Positions 55,933-64,000 of a DNA stretch of 64,000 nucleotides are shown here, one piece after another. The stretch spans positions 1 through 64,000 of the forward strand of contig NZ_NRGS01000007.1 of the NCBI RefSeq assembly GCF_002332425.1. The letters are read 5' to 3'. The notes beneath the pieces were generated by a model. The model saw only the letters and a list, made by a program, of their open reading frames with translations. It ran no database searches and was not told the DNA's origin. The position numbers and the translations under genes were made by a program. Source of the DNA: Brachybacterium alimentarium. GTDB lineage: Bacteria; Actinomycetota; Actinomycetes; Actinomycetales; Dermabacteraceae. The stretch's first letter is position 1. The number at the start of each line of letters is the position of its first letter.

Positions 55933-57789
55933 GTGCTGCGCACCCATTCCGCCGGCGCGCTCCGCTCGGAGCACATCGGACAGACCGTCACCCTCACCGG
56001 CTGGATCGGCCGTCGCCGTGACCACGGCGGCGTGACGTTCCTCGATCTGCGCGACGCGAGCGGCGTCGCCCAGGTGGTGGTCCGGGAGGACGAAGCCCTC
56101 CACCTCCGCAACGAGTACGTGCTGAAGATCGTCGGCACGGTCGGCAAGCGCCCGGAGGGCAACGAGAACCCTCAGCTGCCCTCCGGCGACGTCGAGGTCA
56201 CGGCCGACAGCGTCGAGGTCCTCAGCGCCTCCGCGCCGCTGCCCTTCCAGCTCGACGAGCACTCCGAGGTCGGCGAGGAGGCGCGTCTGCGCTACCGCTA
56301 CCTCGACCTGCGGCGTCAGGGCCCGGCCGCCGCGCTGCGTCTGCGCTCGGAGGTCAACCGCGCTGCGCGCGACACCCTCCTGGACCAGGACTTCCTCGAG
56401 GTCGAGACCCCGACCCTGACCCGTTCCACCCCTGAGGGTGCCCGGGACTTCCTGGTGCCCGCGCGCCTGGCGCCCGGCTCCTGGTATGCGCTGCCGCAGT
56501 CCCCGCAGCTGTTCAAGCAGCTCCTCATGGTCGGCGGCGTGGAGAAGTACTTCCAGCTCGCGCGCTGCTACCGCGACGAAGACTTCCGTGCGGATCGTCA
56601 GCCGGAGTTCACCCAGCTCGACGTGGAGATGAGCTTCGTGGACCAGGAGGACGTCATCGCCCTGGCCGAGGAGATCCTCACCGCCGTGTGGGCCAAGGGC
56701 GGCCACGAGATCACCACGCCGTTCCCGCGCATCACCTACGCCGAGTCGATGCGCCGTTACGGCTCCGACAAGCCCGATCTGCGGTTCGAGCTCGAGCTCG
56801 TGGAGATGACGGAGTACTTCCAGGACACGCCGTTCCGGGTGTTCCAGTCCCCGTACGTCGGCGCGATCGTCATGGCAGGGGGCGCCTCGCAGCCCCGCCG
56901 TCAGCTCGACGCCTGGCAGGAGTGGGCCAAGCAGCGCGGCGCCAAGGGGCTCGCGTACGTCCTGGTCCAGGAGGACGGCACCCTCACGGGACCGGTCTCC
57001 AAGAACATCTCCGAGGCCGAGAAGGCCGGCCTCCTCGAGGCGACCGGCGCCAGCACCGGCGACTGCATCTTCTTCGCCGCCGGCGAGGCCAAGTCCTCGC
57101 GCGCCCTGCTCGGAGCGGCCCGCAACGAGATCGCCGAGCGCCTGGGTCTGATCGACCATGACGCCTTCGCGTTCGCCTGGGTCGTCGACGCCCCGATGTT
57201 CGAGCCGGCCGCCGACGCTCGCGCAGCAGGCGACGTCGCCGTGGGCGAGGGGTCCTGGACGGCGGTGCACCACGCGTTCACCTCGCCGAAGCCCGAATTC
57301 ATGGACACCTTCGACACCGATCCCGGCAGTGCTCTGGCCTACGCCTACGACATCGTGTGCAACGGCAACGAGATCGGCGGCGGATCGATCCGAATCCACG
57401 ACCAGTCCGTGCAGCAGCGGGTGTTCAAGGTCATGGGCATCTCCGAGGAGGACGCGCAGGAGAAGTTCGGCTTCCTGCTCGACGCCTTCCAGTTCGGCGC
57501 CCCGCCCCACGGGGGCATCGCCTTCGGCTGGGACCGCATCGTGGCGCTGCTGGCCGGGGAGGACTCGATCCGTGAGGTCATCGCCTTCCCCAAGACCGGC
57601 AACGGGTTCGACCCGCTGACAGCTGCCCCCGCGCCCATCACCCCGCAGCAGCGCAAGGAGGCGGGCGTCGACACGAAGCCCGTTGCGCGGGACGAGAAGT
57701 CCGCGGGCGCGATGGAGAAGTCCGCGGACGGGGCACAGGACGCCACGAACGGCTCGACGACGTCGGCAGGCGCCGCACCGACCGCCTGA
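55933..57789 (+). CDS. aspS: Aspartyl-tRNA synthetase
   Basis: 618 aa class II synthetase of the bacterial type. Anticodon-binding OB domain first ([20 protein letters not shown]), then motif 1 [20 protein letters not shown], motif 2 in [20 protein letters not shown], the bacterial GAD insertion (~290-420) and motif 3 [18 protein letters not shown] 55933 follows GAAGGA. The last ~35 residues are an Ala/Ser/Gly tail. Whether it is specific for tRNA-Asp or also charges tRNA-Asn cannot be told here. Confidence 0.94.
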   Translation: MLRTHSAGALRSEHIGQTVTLTGWIGRRRDHGGVTFLDLRDASGVAQVVVREDEALHLRNEYVLKIVGTVGKRPEGNENPQLPSGDVEVTADSVEVLSASAPLPFQLDEHSEVGEEARLRYRYLDLRRQGPAAALRLRSEVNRAARDTLLDQDFLEVETPTLTRSTPEGARDFLVPARLAPGSWYALPQSPQLFKQLLMVGGVEKYFQLARCYRDEDFRADRQPEFTQLDVEMSFVDQEDVIALAEEILTAVWAKGGHEITTPFPRITYAESMRRYGSDKPDLRFELELVEMTEYFQDTPFRVFQSPYVGAIVMAGGASQPRRQLDAWQEWAKQRGAKGLAYVLVQEDGTLTGPVSKNISEAEKAGLLEATGASTGDCIFFAAGEAKSSRALLGAARNEIAERLGLIDHDAFAFAWVVDAPMFEPAADARAAGDVAVGEGSWTAVHHAFTSPKPEFMDTFDTDPGSALAYAYDIVCNGNEIGGGSIRIHDQSVQQRVFKVMGISEEDAQEKFGFLLDAFQFGAPPHGGIAFGWDRIVALLAGEDSIREVIAFPKTGNGFDPLTAAPAPITPQQRKEAGVDTKPVARDEKSAGAMEKSADGAQDATNGSTTSAGAAPTA

Positions 57790-57836
57790 CCGCCGGACCG
57801 CCCGGCGTCGCCGTGAAGCCCCCGGTACGTCCATGA

Positions 57837-57872
57837 AGAACGGCCCCCGCGAGAAATCGCGGGGGCCGTTCT
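57837..57872. terminator. Bidirectional terminator between aspS and the DUF3043 gene
   Basis: A perfect 16-bp stem (agaacggcccccgcga / tcgcgggggccgttct) closed by a GAAA tetraloop, between convergent genes. Confidence 0.9.
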
Positions 57873-57914
57873 TCTGCTCGTCTGCCCGGGGTCAGCCAGG
57901 TGCTCGGTGCAGCC

Positions 57915-58505
57915 TCAGCGAGGCTGCTCTCCGTGCTTGATCTGAGCGCGGGGGAGTCGGAAGCGACGGATCTGGATGGCGCGCATGATCCCGTAGCCGA
58001 CCAGGCCGCGCTCCACGGAGCCGAACTGCTCGGTGAGGCGCTTGCGCAGATGGCGGCGCAATACGAGCGAGTCGATCACGCACAGCAGGATCCCGCCCCA
58101 CAGCACCACGATCATGCCGGTGCTCATCGTCACGTAGAGGTCCGGCTTGATCAGCGGCATGACCAGCGCGACGAGCATGAAGATCAGGGCGATCGGGAAG
58201 AAGTACTCGGCGACGTTGCGCCGGGAGTCGACCAGGTCCCGCACCATGCGGCGCTCGGGGCCGCGATGCTGCAGAGGCATCTTCTTCTCGTCCCCGGTCA
58301 TGAGCGCCTGCTGCGCCTCGGCCCGCTCCTTCGAGGCGCGCGCACGATCGCGCTTGCGCGCCTCCTTCCGATCGTCGACCACGAGGGGCCGACGACGGGC
58401 CGCCTCGGCCTCCTTGCGGGTACGGGTGGGCCGACCCTTGGAGCCGGGGCGCACTGGCTGCGTCGGCTCGGGGGTCTCAGGGGTATCACGCTTGCGGAAG
58501 ATCAC
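57915..58505 (-). CDS. DUF3043 membrane protein
   Basis: 196 aa. A highly basic cytoplasmic N-terminus (KEARKRDRARASKERAEA) with the family segment MPLQHRGPERRMVRDLVDSR is followed by two membrane helices (FFPIALIFMLVALVMPLI and MIVVLWGGILLCVIDSLVL) and a basic tail. This is the actinobacterial DUF3043 family, function unknown. The GTG start has TAGGAT 6 nt upstream and no Shine-Dalgarno. Divergent from the dipeptidase gene. Confidence 0.82.
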   Translation of the reverse strand: MIFRKRDTPETPEPTQPVRPGSKGRPTRTRKEAEAARRRPLVVDDRKEARKRDRARASKERAEAQQALMTGDEKKMPLQHRGPERRMVRDLVDSRRNVAEYFFPIALIFMLVALVMPLIKPDLYVTMSTGMIVVLWGGILLCVIDSLVLRRHLRKRLTEQFGSVERGLVGYGIMRAIQIRRFRLPRAQIKHGEQPR

Positions 58506-58511
58506 CGGGGC

Positions 58512-58517
58512 ATCCTA
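58512..58517 (-). promoter_or_regulatory. Putative -10 box for the leaderless DUF3043 gene
   Basis: TAGGAT on the minus strand, 6 nt before GTG 58505. Confidence 0.5.
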
Positions 58518-58593
58518 GTCAAGTTCTCCTGGGATTCCCCGGTGCACGCGCCGGCCCATGGCCTCAGGCCCCGGACGGGGCGCGTGTCGGCGG

Positions 58594-58599
58594 TACGGT
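58594..58599 (+). promoter_or_regulatory. Putative -10 box for the leaderless dipeptidase gene
   Basis: TACGGT, 7 nt before ATG 58607; no ribosome binding site visible between them. Confidence 0.45.
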
Positions 58600-58606
58600 A
58601 CGTGCT

Positions 58607-60022
58607 ATGACCACGTCGAACGGACCGATGACACCTCCCCCCGCCAGCAGCGATCCGACGGAGATCGACGCCTTGCGCGCACGTCTGGAGCAGTTGCTGC
58701 CCGGCGCCGTCGACGATCTGAAGGATCTCGTGCGCATCCCCTCCATCGCGTTCGAGGGCTATGACCGCGAGCCCGTACGACGCAGCGCCGAGGCGGTCGC
58801 CGCGCTGCTGCGGGGTGCCGGTATGGCCGAGGTGACCATCGAATCCGTCGCCGACGGCGCCCCGGCGGTGATCGGACGCACGCCCGCCGCCGTTGGACGG
58901 CCGACCGTCCTGCTGTACGCCCACCACGACGTCCAGCCCACCGGAGACGAGACGGCTTGGACCAGCGCTCCCTTCGAGCCCGCTCAGCGCGGTCGACGCC
59001 TGTACGGACGGGGCGCGGCCGACGACAAGGCGGGCGTGATGGCCCATGTCACGGCGCTGCGCCTGGTCGGTGAGGAGCTGGCCGCGGAGGGACTCGGTGT
59101 CACCGTCTTCGTCGAGGGGGAGGAGGAGGCCGGATCGCCGACCTTCCGTCCCTTCATCGAAGCCCATCGCGAAGCGCTCGAAGCGGACCTCATCATCGTC
59201 GCCGACTCGGCGAACTGGGCGGTGGGGACTCCCGCGCTCACCACCAGCCTGCGCGGGCTGGTCGACGTCGTCGTCGAGGTGCGAGCCCTGCAGCACGCCG
59301 TGCATTCCGGACTGTTCGGCGGCCCGGTGATGGACTCCCTCACCCAGCTGTCCCGTCTCATCGCGACCCTGCACGACGAGAACGGAGAGGTCGCGGTCGA
59401 GGGGCTTGCGCGCTCAGCGGATCCCAGCGTCGAGATGGACGAGGCGGACTTCCGTCGCGACGCGGGCGTGCCCGACGGGCTCGAACTGTCCGGCGGAGGG
59501 CCGCTGACGGCGCAGCTGTGGACCCGCCCGGCGCTGTCCGTGATCGGGATCGATGCGCCCGCCGTCCGTGACGCCTCGAACACCCTGGTCCCCGTCAGTC
59601 GCGCGAAGCTCTCGCTGCGCATCCCGCCGGGGGAGAGCCCGGACTCGGCGATGGCTGCCCTGGTGGCCCATCTGGAGAAGCACGCCCCGGCGACCGCGGA
59701 GATCACTGTGCACGAGGGGGAGAAGGGCAAGCCCTACAGCGCCCGCCAGCACTCGCCCGCCATGGATCTCGCCCGCAGCGCGCTCGGCGACGCCTGGGGG
59801 ACCGCCGCCGTGGACACCGGACTCGGCGGATCGATCCCGTTCATCGCCGACCTGCTCGAGGTGTTCCCGGAGGCCGATGTGCTGGTGACCGGTGTCGAGG
59901 ATCCGGAGTCGCGCGCGCACGGGGTCGATGAGTCGCTGCACCTCGACGAGTTCGCGCGGGTGTGTCTGGCCGAGGCTCTCCTGCTCCGCCGCGCGGGGTC
60001 CCTTGCTCAGGACGATTCATGA
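58607..60022 (+). CDS. M20-family metallopeptidase (dipeptidase)
   Basis: 471 aa. Metal ligands and catalytic residues in order: His in VLLYAHHDVQPTGD with Asp two residues on (~residues 105-107), Asp in GRGAADDKAGVMAH, Glu-Glu in VFVEGEEEAGSPTF, Asp in LIIVADSANWAVG and a late His (ARAHGVDESLH region). The dimerisation domain carries ALQHAVHSGLFGG. This is the dipeptidase/carnosinase-like branch of M20; substrate unknown. It is followed by an overlapping small membrane protein gene. ATG 58628 is a possible internal start. Confidence 0.88.
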   Translation: MTTSNGPMTPPPASSDPTEIDALRARLEQLLPGAVDDLKDLVRIPSIAFEGYDREPVRRSAEAVAALLRGAGMAEVTIESVADGAPAVIGRTPAAVGRPTVLLYAHHDVQPTGDETAWTSAPFEPAQRGRRLYGRGAADDKAGVMAHVTALRLVGEELAAEGLGVTVFVEGEEEAGSPTFRPFIEAHREALEADLIIVADSANWAVGTPALTTSLRGLVDVVVEVRALQHAVHSGLFGGPVMDSLTQLSRLIATLHDENGEVAVEGLARSADPSVEMDEADFRRDAGVPDGLELSGGGPLTAQLWTRPALSVIGIDAPAVRDASNTLVPVSRAKLSLRIPPGESPDSAMAALVAHLEKHAPATAEITVHEGEKGKPYSARQHSPAMDLARSALGDAWGTAAVDTGLGGSIPFIADLLEVFPEADVLVTGVEDPESRAHGVDESLHLDEFARVCLAEALLLRRAGSLAQDDS

Positions 60023-60306
60023 ACGCCCCCGCACCGCGCCGGGACCCGGGGAGCGCGTCCCCGCAGCGGGGCTCCGCCGTCTCCGCAGCCACTATCCCGC
60101 TCCTGTTCCTGGGCCTGATGGTCGGCTTCTTCTCCGGTTACTTCCTGCTGTGGTGGGGCCTGGCCGTCGTGGTCGCCGTGTGCGTCCTGGCCTTCACGAT
60201 GGTGATGTCCGGGAAGAGCAGGGATGCGGCTACCGGAGCGGTGGTCGGAGTGGTCGCCGGCTTCGGGCTGCTGCTCCTGGTCGCGCTGTTCCGCGGCGTC
60301 CTGTGA
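60019..60306 (+). CDS. Small two-to-three-helix membrane protein
   Basis: 95 aa. After a short basic, Ser/Pro-rich cytoplasmic stretch, hydrophobic segments ATIPLLFLGLMVGFFSGYFL, GLAVVVAVCVLAFTMVM and GVVAGFGLLLLVALFRGVL are separated by short polar loops. No known family recognised. The ATG overlaps the dipeptidase stop by ATGA, so the two are translationally coupled. Confidence 0.65.
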   Translation: MNAPAPRRDPGSASPQRGSAVSAATIPLLFLGLMVGFFSGYFLLWWGLAVVVAVCVLAFTMVMSGKSRDAATGAVVGVVAGFGLLLLVALFRGVL

Positions 60307-60416
60307 TCGCCCTGTGAGCGTGGCGTCCGCTGCTGAGCACATCGCCCCGCGGGGGATCCCCGTTTCCCAGCCCGGGGGCGTATCCTGGATCGCACACGAG
60401 CTTCGAGGAGGATCGC

Positions 60417-60776
60417 ATGACCACGCCCACCACTGAGCGCCCGGCCAAGGCGCATGGCGTCACCCTCACGTCCGGCGCGGCCGCGAAGGTCACCACGCTG
60501 CTGGAGCAGGAGGGTCGCGACGACCTGCGCCTGCGGATCGCCGTGCAGCCCGGCGGCTGCTCGGGCCTGATCTATCAGCTCTACTTCGACGAGCGACAGA
60601 TGGAGGACGATCTGGTCGCGGACTTCGACGGCGTCGAGGTCGTCGTCGACAAGATGAGCAGCCCCTATCTCCTGGGTGCGGTGATCGACTTCGCCGACAC
60701 GATCGAGAAGCAGGGCTTCACGATCGACAACCCCAACGCCGGGAGCTCCTGCGCGTGCGGGGACTCCTTCGGCTGA
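60417..60776 (+). CDS. erpA: A-type Fe-S cluster carrier (ErpA/IscA/HesB family)
   Basis: 119 aa. The three cluster-binding cysteines are in PGGCSGLIYQLYF (~residue 49) and GSSCACGDSF (Cys-x-Cys, ~112 and 114). FTIDNPNAGSS is the family hallmark before the last pair. It delivers Fe-S clusters to apoproteins. GAGGAGG is optimally placed. In M. tuberculosis the homologue Rv2204c also lies close to ctaC. It is closed by a strong terminator. Confidence 0.92.
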   Translation: MTTPTTERPAKAHGVTLTSGAAAKVTTLLEQEGRDDLRLRIAVQPGGCSGLIYQLYFDERQMEDDLVADFDGVEVVVDKMSSPYLLGAVIDFADTIEKQGFTIDNPNAGSSCACGDSFG

Positions 60777-60806
60777 GCCGCTTGTGCGGTGATCCGTTCG
60801 AGGATT

Positions 60807-60852
60807 CGGGCTCGACCCGGTGACGATCTCGTCACCTGGTCGGGCCCGTTTT
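60807..60852 (+). terminator. Intrinsic terminator after the Fe-S carrier gene
   Basis: A 20-bp stem (60807-60826 with 60829-60848, two G-U pairs) with a 2-nt loop is followed by TTTT. This is the most classical rho-independent terminator in the window. Confidence 0.9.
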
Positions 60853-60940
60853 CCGTGGTGCAGTGGCTGAGAACGGATCACGGACCGGCAACGGCGCGAG
60901 CCGGGCGCGTGCCGATGCAGTACGCGCTCCGCGGAACACG

Positions 60941-60946
60941 TATGAT
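60941..60946 (+). promoter_or_regulatory. Putative -10 box for ctaC-ctaD-ctaF
   Basis: TATGAT, a near-consensus -10 in a very GC-rich gap, ~180 nt before the ctaC GTG. No good -35 is present at 17 bp. Confidence 0.5.
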
Positions 60947-60960
60947 GACAGTGTGCCGTC

Positions 60961-61006
60961 AACGGGCGGGCTCTCCGCCTGCCCGGGCCCGTTCCTCCGA
61001 ACGGGC
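60961..61006 (+). promoter_or_regulatory. Alternative hairpins in the ctaC 5' leader
   Basis: GCCCGTTC (60987-60994) pairs perfectly with GAACGGGC (60999-61006) around a CTCC loop. The same GCCCGTT can instead pair with AACGGGC at 60961-60967. The two structures exclude each other, as in attenuators or riboregulators. No T run follows, so a translational or anti-termination effect is only a possibility. Confidence 0.4.
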
Positions 61007-61126
61007 GCGGCACCCTGGGCATGTCAGCGCCCAGGTAAGTACCAACTCCGCAGTCCGGAGCCGCTCGCGACGCACAGCGCGAACGGAGCCCGGGAGCCGG
61101 AGACGACGAGCGGAAGGTCATCCCCT

Positions 61127-62050
61127 GTGATCCCCCAGGTCCCCCAGCGCGCGCGGCGAGGCCGCCGCGTGGCGACAGCAGGCCTAGCCCTGGCCACCCT
61201 GTTCCTGTCGGGCTGTACCGACGAGCAGCTGCGCGGCTTCATGCCCGGCTACTCCGACGGTCAGGTCACGGATCAGACGGGCCGGATCACCGACCTGTGG
61301 GTCGGGGCCTGGTCCGTGCTGGTCATCGTCGGCCTCCTCGTGTGGGGCCTCACCATCTGGTGCGCGGTCGCCTACCGCCGTCGCAAGAACGACACCGGCT
61401 TCCCGGTCCAGCTGCGCTACCACGTGCCGCTCGAGCTGATGTTCACGCTCGTGCCCGTGGTCATGGTCCTCACCTTCTTCTACTTCACGCAGCGCGACGC
61501 CCGCGAGGTCGAGATGCACGTGGCCGAGCCCGATGTCACCGTGAACATCGTGGCCAAGCAGTGGAGCTGGGACTTCAACTACGTCGATGAGAACGTGCAC
61601 GAGCCCGCCGGCGTGCAGTCCTTCGAGACCGGCCAGGAGGGCGCGGCGGACTCGCTGCCCGTGCTGTACCTCCCGGTCGATCAGAAGGTCGAGTTCCGGC
61701 TCGACTCGCGCGACGTCATCCATTCCTTCTGGGTCGTGGACTTCCTCTACAAGAAGGACATGATGCCGGGCCACACCACCAGCTTCCAGGTCACCCCGAC
61801 CCGTGAAGGCACGTATTCCGGCAAGTGCGCCGAGCTGTGCGGCGAGTACCACTCGGACATGCTCTTCAACCTGAAGGTCGTCTCCCAGGAGGAGTACGAC
61901 GCGCACATGCAGGACCTGAAGGACCAGGGCCTCGAGGGTCAGCTGGGGGTTGACCTCAACCGCAACCAGGAGGAGTGGAGCATGCGCGAGAAGCATGACG
62001 ACGCTGGTCCTCGCTACACCACTCCGGCGACAGAGGGAGAGAACGAGTGA
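61127..62050 (+). CDS. ctaC: Cytochrome c oxidase subunit II
   Basis: 307 aa. Lipoprotein signal: basic start, [12 protein letters not shown] lipobox (Cys ~27). Two transmembrane helices ([20 protein letters not shown] and [19 protein letters not shown]) precede the extracytoplasmic cupredoxin domain. The CuA site is intact: His in [22 protein letters not shown] (Cys-x3-Cys-x3-His and Met), with KQWSWDFNY as electron entry aromatic patch. Receives electrons from the bc1 complex. GTG 61127 follows GGAAGG. Overlaps ctaD by GTGA. Confidence 0.95.
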   Translation: MIPQVPQRARRGRRVATAGLALATLFLSGCTDEQLRGFMPGYSDGQVTDQTGRITDLWVGAWSVLVIVGLLVWGLTIWCAVAYRRRKNDTGFPVQLRYHVPLELMFTLVPVVMVLTFFYFTQRDAREVEMHVAEPDVTVNIVAKQWSWDFNYVDENVHEPAGVQSFETGQEGAADSLPVLYLPVDQKVEFRLDSRDVIHSFWVVDFLYKKDMMPGHTTSFQVTPTREGTYSGKCAELCGEYHSDMLFNLKVVSQEEYDAHMQDLKDQGLEGQLGVDLNRNQEEWSMREKHDDAGPRYTTPATEGENE

Positions 62051-63759
62051 GCGCCGAGACGACCTCCGCGCCGGTGACACCGGCGCCGGAGAGGTACCAG
62101 AAGACCGAGAGCACCAGCCTCGGCAAGCAATTCTTCAACCTGCTGACCACGACCGATCACAAGCTGATCGGCATGATGTACATGGGCATGGCCTTCGCGT
62201 TCTTCGCGTTCGGTGGACTGCTTGCCCTCGGCATCCGCAGCGAGCTCTGGGAGCCCGGCCTGCAGGTCGTGGCCTCCAAGGACCAGTACAACCAGCTGTT
62301 CACCATGCATGGCACGATCATGCTGCTGATGTTCGGCACGCCGCTGTTCAACGGCTTCGCCAACTACCTGGTGCCGCTGCAGATCGGCGCCGTGGACATG
62401 GCGTTCCCCCGGCTGAACATGTTCGCGTTCTGGATCACGCTGTTCGGTTCGCTGATCGTCGTGGCCGGCTTCCTCACCCCGCAGGGCGCGGCGTCCTTCG
62501 GCTGGTTCGCGTATGCGCCGCTGTCGGACACGACGTTCTCGCCCGGCCTGGGTGGTGATCTGTGGGTCTTCGGCTTGGCCTTGCAGGGCTTCGGCACGAT
62601 CCTGGGCTCGGTCAACTTCATCACGACGATCCTCTGCATGCGCATGCCGGGCATGACCATGTTCCGCATGCCGATCTTCACCTGGAACGCGCTGATCACT
62701 GCCGTTCTGGTGCTGATGGCCTTCCCGCCGCTCGCCTCCGCGCTGCTGGCATTGGGAGCGGATCGACGCTTCGACGCTCAGATCTTCAACCCGGAGAACG
62801 GCGGTCCTGTCCTGTGGCAGCACCTGTTCTGGTTCTTCGGCCACCCCGAGGTCTACGTGCTGGCCCTGCCGTTCTTCGGCATCGCGTCGGAGATCATCCC
62901 GGTGTTCTCCCGCAAGCCGATCTTCGGATACAAGACCCTGGTGGGTGCGACGATCTCCATCGCCGCCCTCTCGGTGACCGTGTGGGCGCACCACATGTAC
63001 ACCACGGGTGCCGTCATGCTGGACTTCTTCGCCTTCATGACAATGCTGATCGCCGTGCCGACGGGCGTGAAGTTCTTCAACTGGCTGGGCACGATGTGGC
63101 GAGGCTCGCTGACCTTCGAGACGCCGATGCTGTTCACGCTCGGCTTCCTGACCACCTTCATCTTCGGCGGTCTGACCGGCGTCATCCTGTCTTCCCCGGT
63201 GCTGGACTTCCACATCTCCGACACCTACTTCGTGGTGGCTCACTTCCACTACGTGATGGCCGGAACCGTGGTGTTCGAGATGTTCGCCGGGTTCTACTTC
63301 TGGTGGCCGAAGATGTTCGGCTACAAGCTCAGCGAGGGCATGGGCAAGGTGCACTTCTGGCTCCTGACCATCGGCTTCCATATGACGTTCCTGGTGCAGC
63401 ACTGGCTGGGCGTCATGGGTGCTCCCCGCCGTTACGTCAACTACCTCGCCGAGGACAACTTCGGCTGGCTGAACCAGGTCTCCACGATCGGTGCGGTCAT
63501 CATGGGTGCGTCGACGCTTCCGTTCCTCCTCAACGTCGTGCTCACGCACGTGAAGGGGAAGAAGGTCGAGGTCGACGATCCGTGGGGCTACGGTGCATCG
63601 CTCGAGTGGGCGACTTCCAGCCCGCCCCCGCGCCATAACTTCCATTCCCTGCCTCGCGTCCGGTCCGAGCGCCCCGCCTTCGATCTCCATTACCCGGAGG
63701 TGGCTCTTCAGGACCATATGCTCGAGCAGGAGCCCGCTGTGAACCCGAGGACGAACTGA
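62047..63759 (+). CDS. ctaD: Cytochrome c oxidase subunit I
   Basis: 570 aa, twelve membrane helices. Heme a ligand His in [16 protein letters not shown]; CuB site [14 protein letters not shown] (His with the cross-linked Tyr) and [10 protein letters not shown] (His pair); heme a3 and second heme a ligands in [16 protein letters not shown]. It is the catalytic subunit of the aa3 oxidase that reduces oxygen and pumps protons. The GTG start overlaps ctaC; ctaF follows 1 nt after the stop. Confidence 0.96.
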   Translation: MSAETTSAPVTPAPERYQKTESTSLGKQFFNLLTTTDHKLIGMMYMGMAFAFFAFGGLLALGIRSELWEPGLQVVASKDQYNQLFTMHGTIMLLMFGTPLFNGFANYLVPLQIGAVDMAFPRLNMFAFWITLFGSLIVVAGFLTPQGAASFGWFAYAPLSDTTFSPGLGGDLWVFGLALQGFGTILGSVNFITTILCMRMPGMTMFRMPIFTWNALITAVLVLMAFPPLASALLALGADRRFDAQIFNPENGGPVLWQHLFWFFGHPEVYVLALPFFGIASEIIPVFSRKPIFGYKTLVGATISIAALSVTVWAHHMYTTGAVMLDFFAFMTMLIAVPTGVKFFNWLGTMWRGSLTFETPMLFTLGFLTTFIFGGLTGVILSSPVLDFHISDTYFVVAHFHYVMAGTVVFEMFAGFYFWWPKMFGYKLSEGMGKVHFWLLTIGFHMTFLVQHWLGVMGAPRRYVNYLAEDNFGWLNQVSTIGAVIMGASTLPFLLNVVLTHVKGKKVEVDDPWGYGASLEWATSSPPPRHNFHSLPRVRSERPAFDLHYPEVALQDHMLEQEPAVNPRTN

Positions 63760-63760
63760 C

Positions 63761-64000
63761 ATGAGAGCATCTGCAAAGATCTTCTGGATCCTGGGAGTCT
63801 TCTTCCTGATCGTCGCCGTGGCGTACGGCTTCGTGACGGGGAGGTACGAGCCCATGGGCATCGAGCCCGTCGGTTTCCCGGCCTTGCTGGCCCTGGCAGG
63901 CCTGGGGTTCATGATCGCGATGGTCCTCACGCTGACCATCCGTCACAACGAGCTGAACTCCTCCGACGATTCCGACGCGGAGATCGCTCCGAATGCGGGC
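63761..64000 (+). CDS. ctaF: Cytochrome c oxidase subunit IV (CtaF), partial at window end
   Basis: First 80 codons only; the frame is open to the last base. MRASAKIFWILGVFFLIVAV is the first helix, GRYEPMGIEPVGFPALL is the family signature, and ALAGLGFMIAMVLTLTI is the second helix. Actinobacterial CtaF has two more helices beyond the window. Gene order ctaC-ctaD-ctaF. Confidence 0.9.
   Translation, partial: MRASAKIFWILGVFFLIVAVAYGFVTGRYEPMGIEPVGFPALLALAGLGFMIAMVLTLTIRHNELNSSDDSDAEIAPNAG

Noticed and set aside
62014-63939. A 641-codon minus-strand frame opposite ctaD
   Set aside because: Mirror image of the cytochrome oxidase gene in a His/Gln/Glu-biased frame; no domain.

Overview
The window is a gene-dense, very GC-rich stretch of an actinobacterial chromosome. 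Gene content and order point to the Micrococcales, most likely a Brachybacterium-like member of the Dermabacteraceae; the genus is an inference. Evidence for an actinobacterium includes the actinobacteria-specific DUF3000 and DUF3043 proteins, the SteA/SteB cell-separation pair, a lipoprotein-type CtaC with CtaF, many GTG starts, ATGA/GTGA gene overlaps, and several TANNNT boxes placed 6-8 nt before start codons, as expected for leaderless mRNAs. No rRNA, CRISPR array, insertion sequence, prophage or integrase was found.

Layout. 1-530: no convincing gene. 531-15642 (+): a long collinear block whose core order matches Mycobacterium tuberculosis Rv1691-Rv1700: TPR-like protein, HAD phosphatase, TlyA, NAD kinase, RecN, SteA, SteB/MctB, then an envelope insert (MraY/WecA-like protein, MurJ, GT4 glycosyltransferase), CTP synthase and a Nudix hydrolase. 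15673-21643: RNase D, DUF3000, MsrB, an alpha/beta hydrolase, a RibD-type reductase and ZapE, an assemblage resembling Rv2670c-Rv2681. 21640-26786: a carbohydrate-acid catabolic cluster (GntR/FCD regulator, HIBADH-like reductase, two SDRs, a DgoA-type aldolase, a CtBP-like dehydrogenase). 26864-33525 (-): the trehalose-from-glycogen operon glgX-treY-treZ.

33594-34681: six tRNA genes (Val-GAC and Gly-GCC on the minus strand; Val-CAC, Gly-GCC, Cys-GCA, Val-GAC on the plus strand) around a repeat-rich spacer with a strong G-quadruplex motif. 34844-48817 (+): thrS, a HIT protein, a PrsW-like protease, yebC, ruvC-ruvAB (with a LexA/SOS box before ruvA), yajC-secD-secF, apt and rel. 48871-51473 (-): an orphan AbiEi-like protein and a DUF349 protein. 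51716-57789: hisS, a thioredoxin, a DEAD-box helicase and aspS. 57915-64000: DUF3043, an M20 dipeptidase, a small membrane protein, an IscA/ErpA-type Fe-S carrier and ctaC-ctaD-ctaF of the aa3 oxidase, the last cut by the window edge.

Most of the window is core metabolism, translation, DNA repair and envelope biology. I did not find a clear previously undescribed system. The observations best worth following are the envelope module inserted between steB and pyrG, the sugar-acid cluster with its overlapping divergent promoters, the SOS box at ruvA, the leaderless-promoter set, mutually exclusive hairpins in the ctaC leader, and a recurring habit of in-frame tandem repeats in coding linkers, notably a nine-copy hexanucleotide near the start of treZ.
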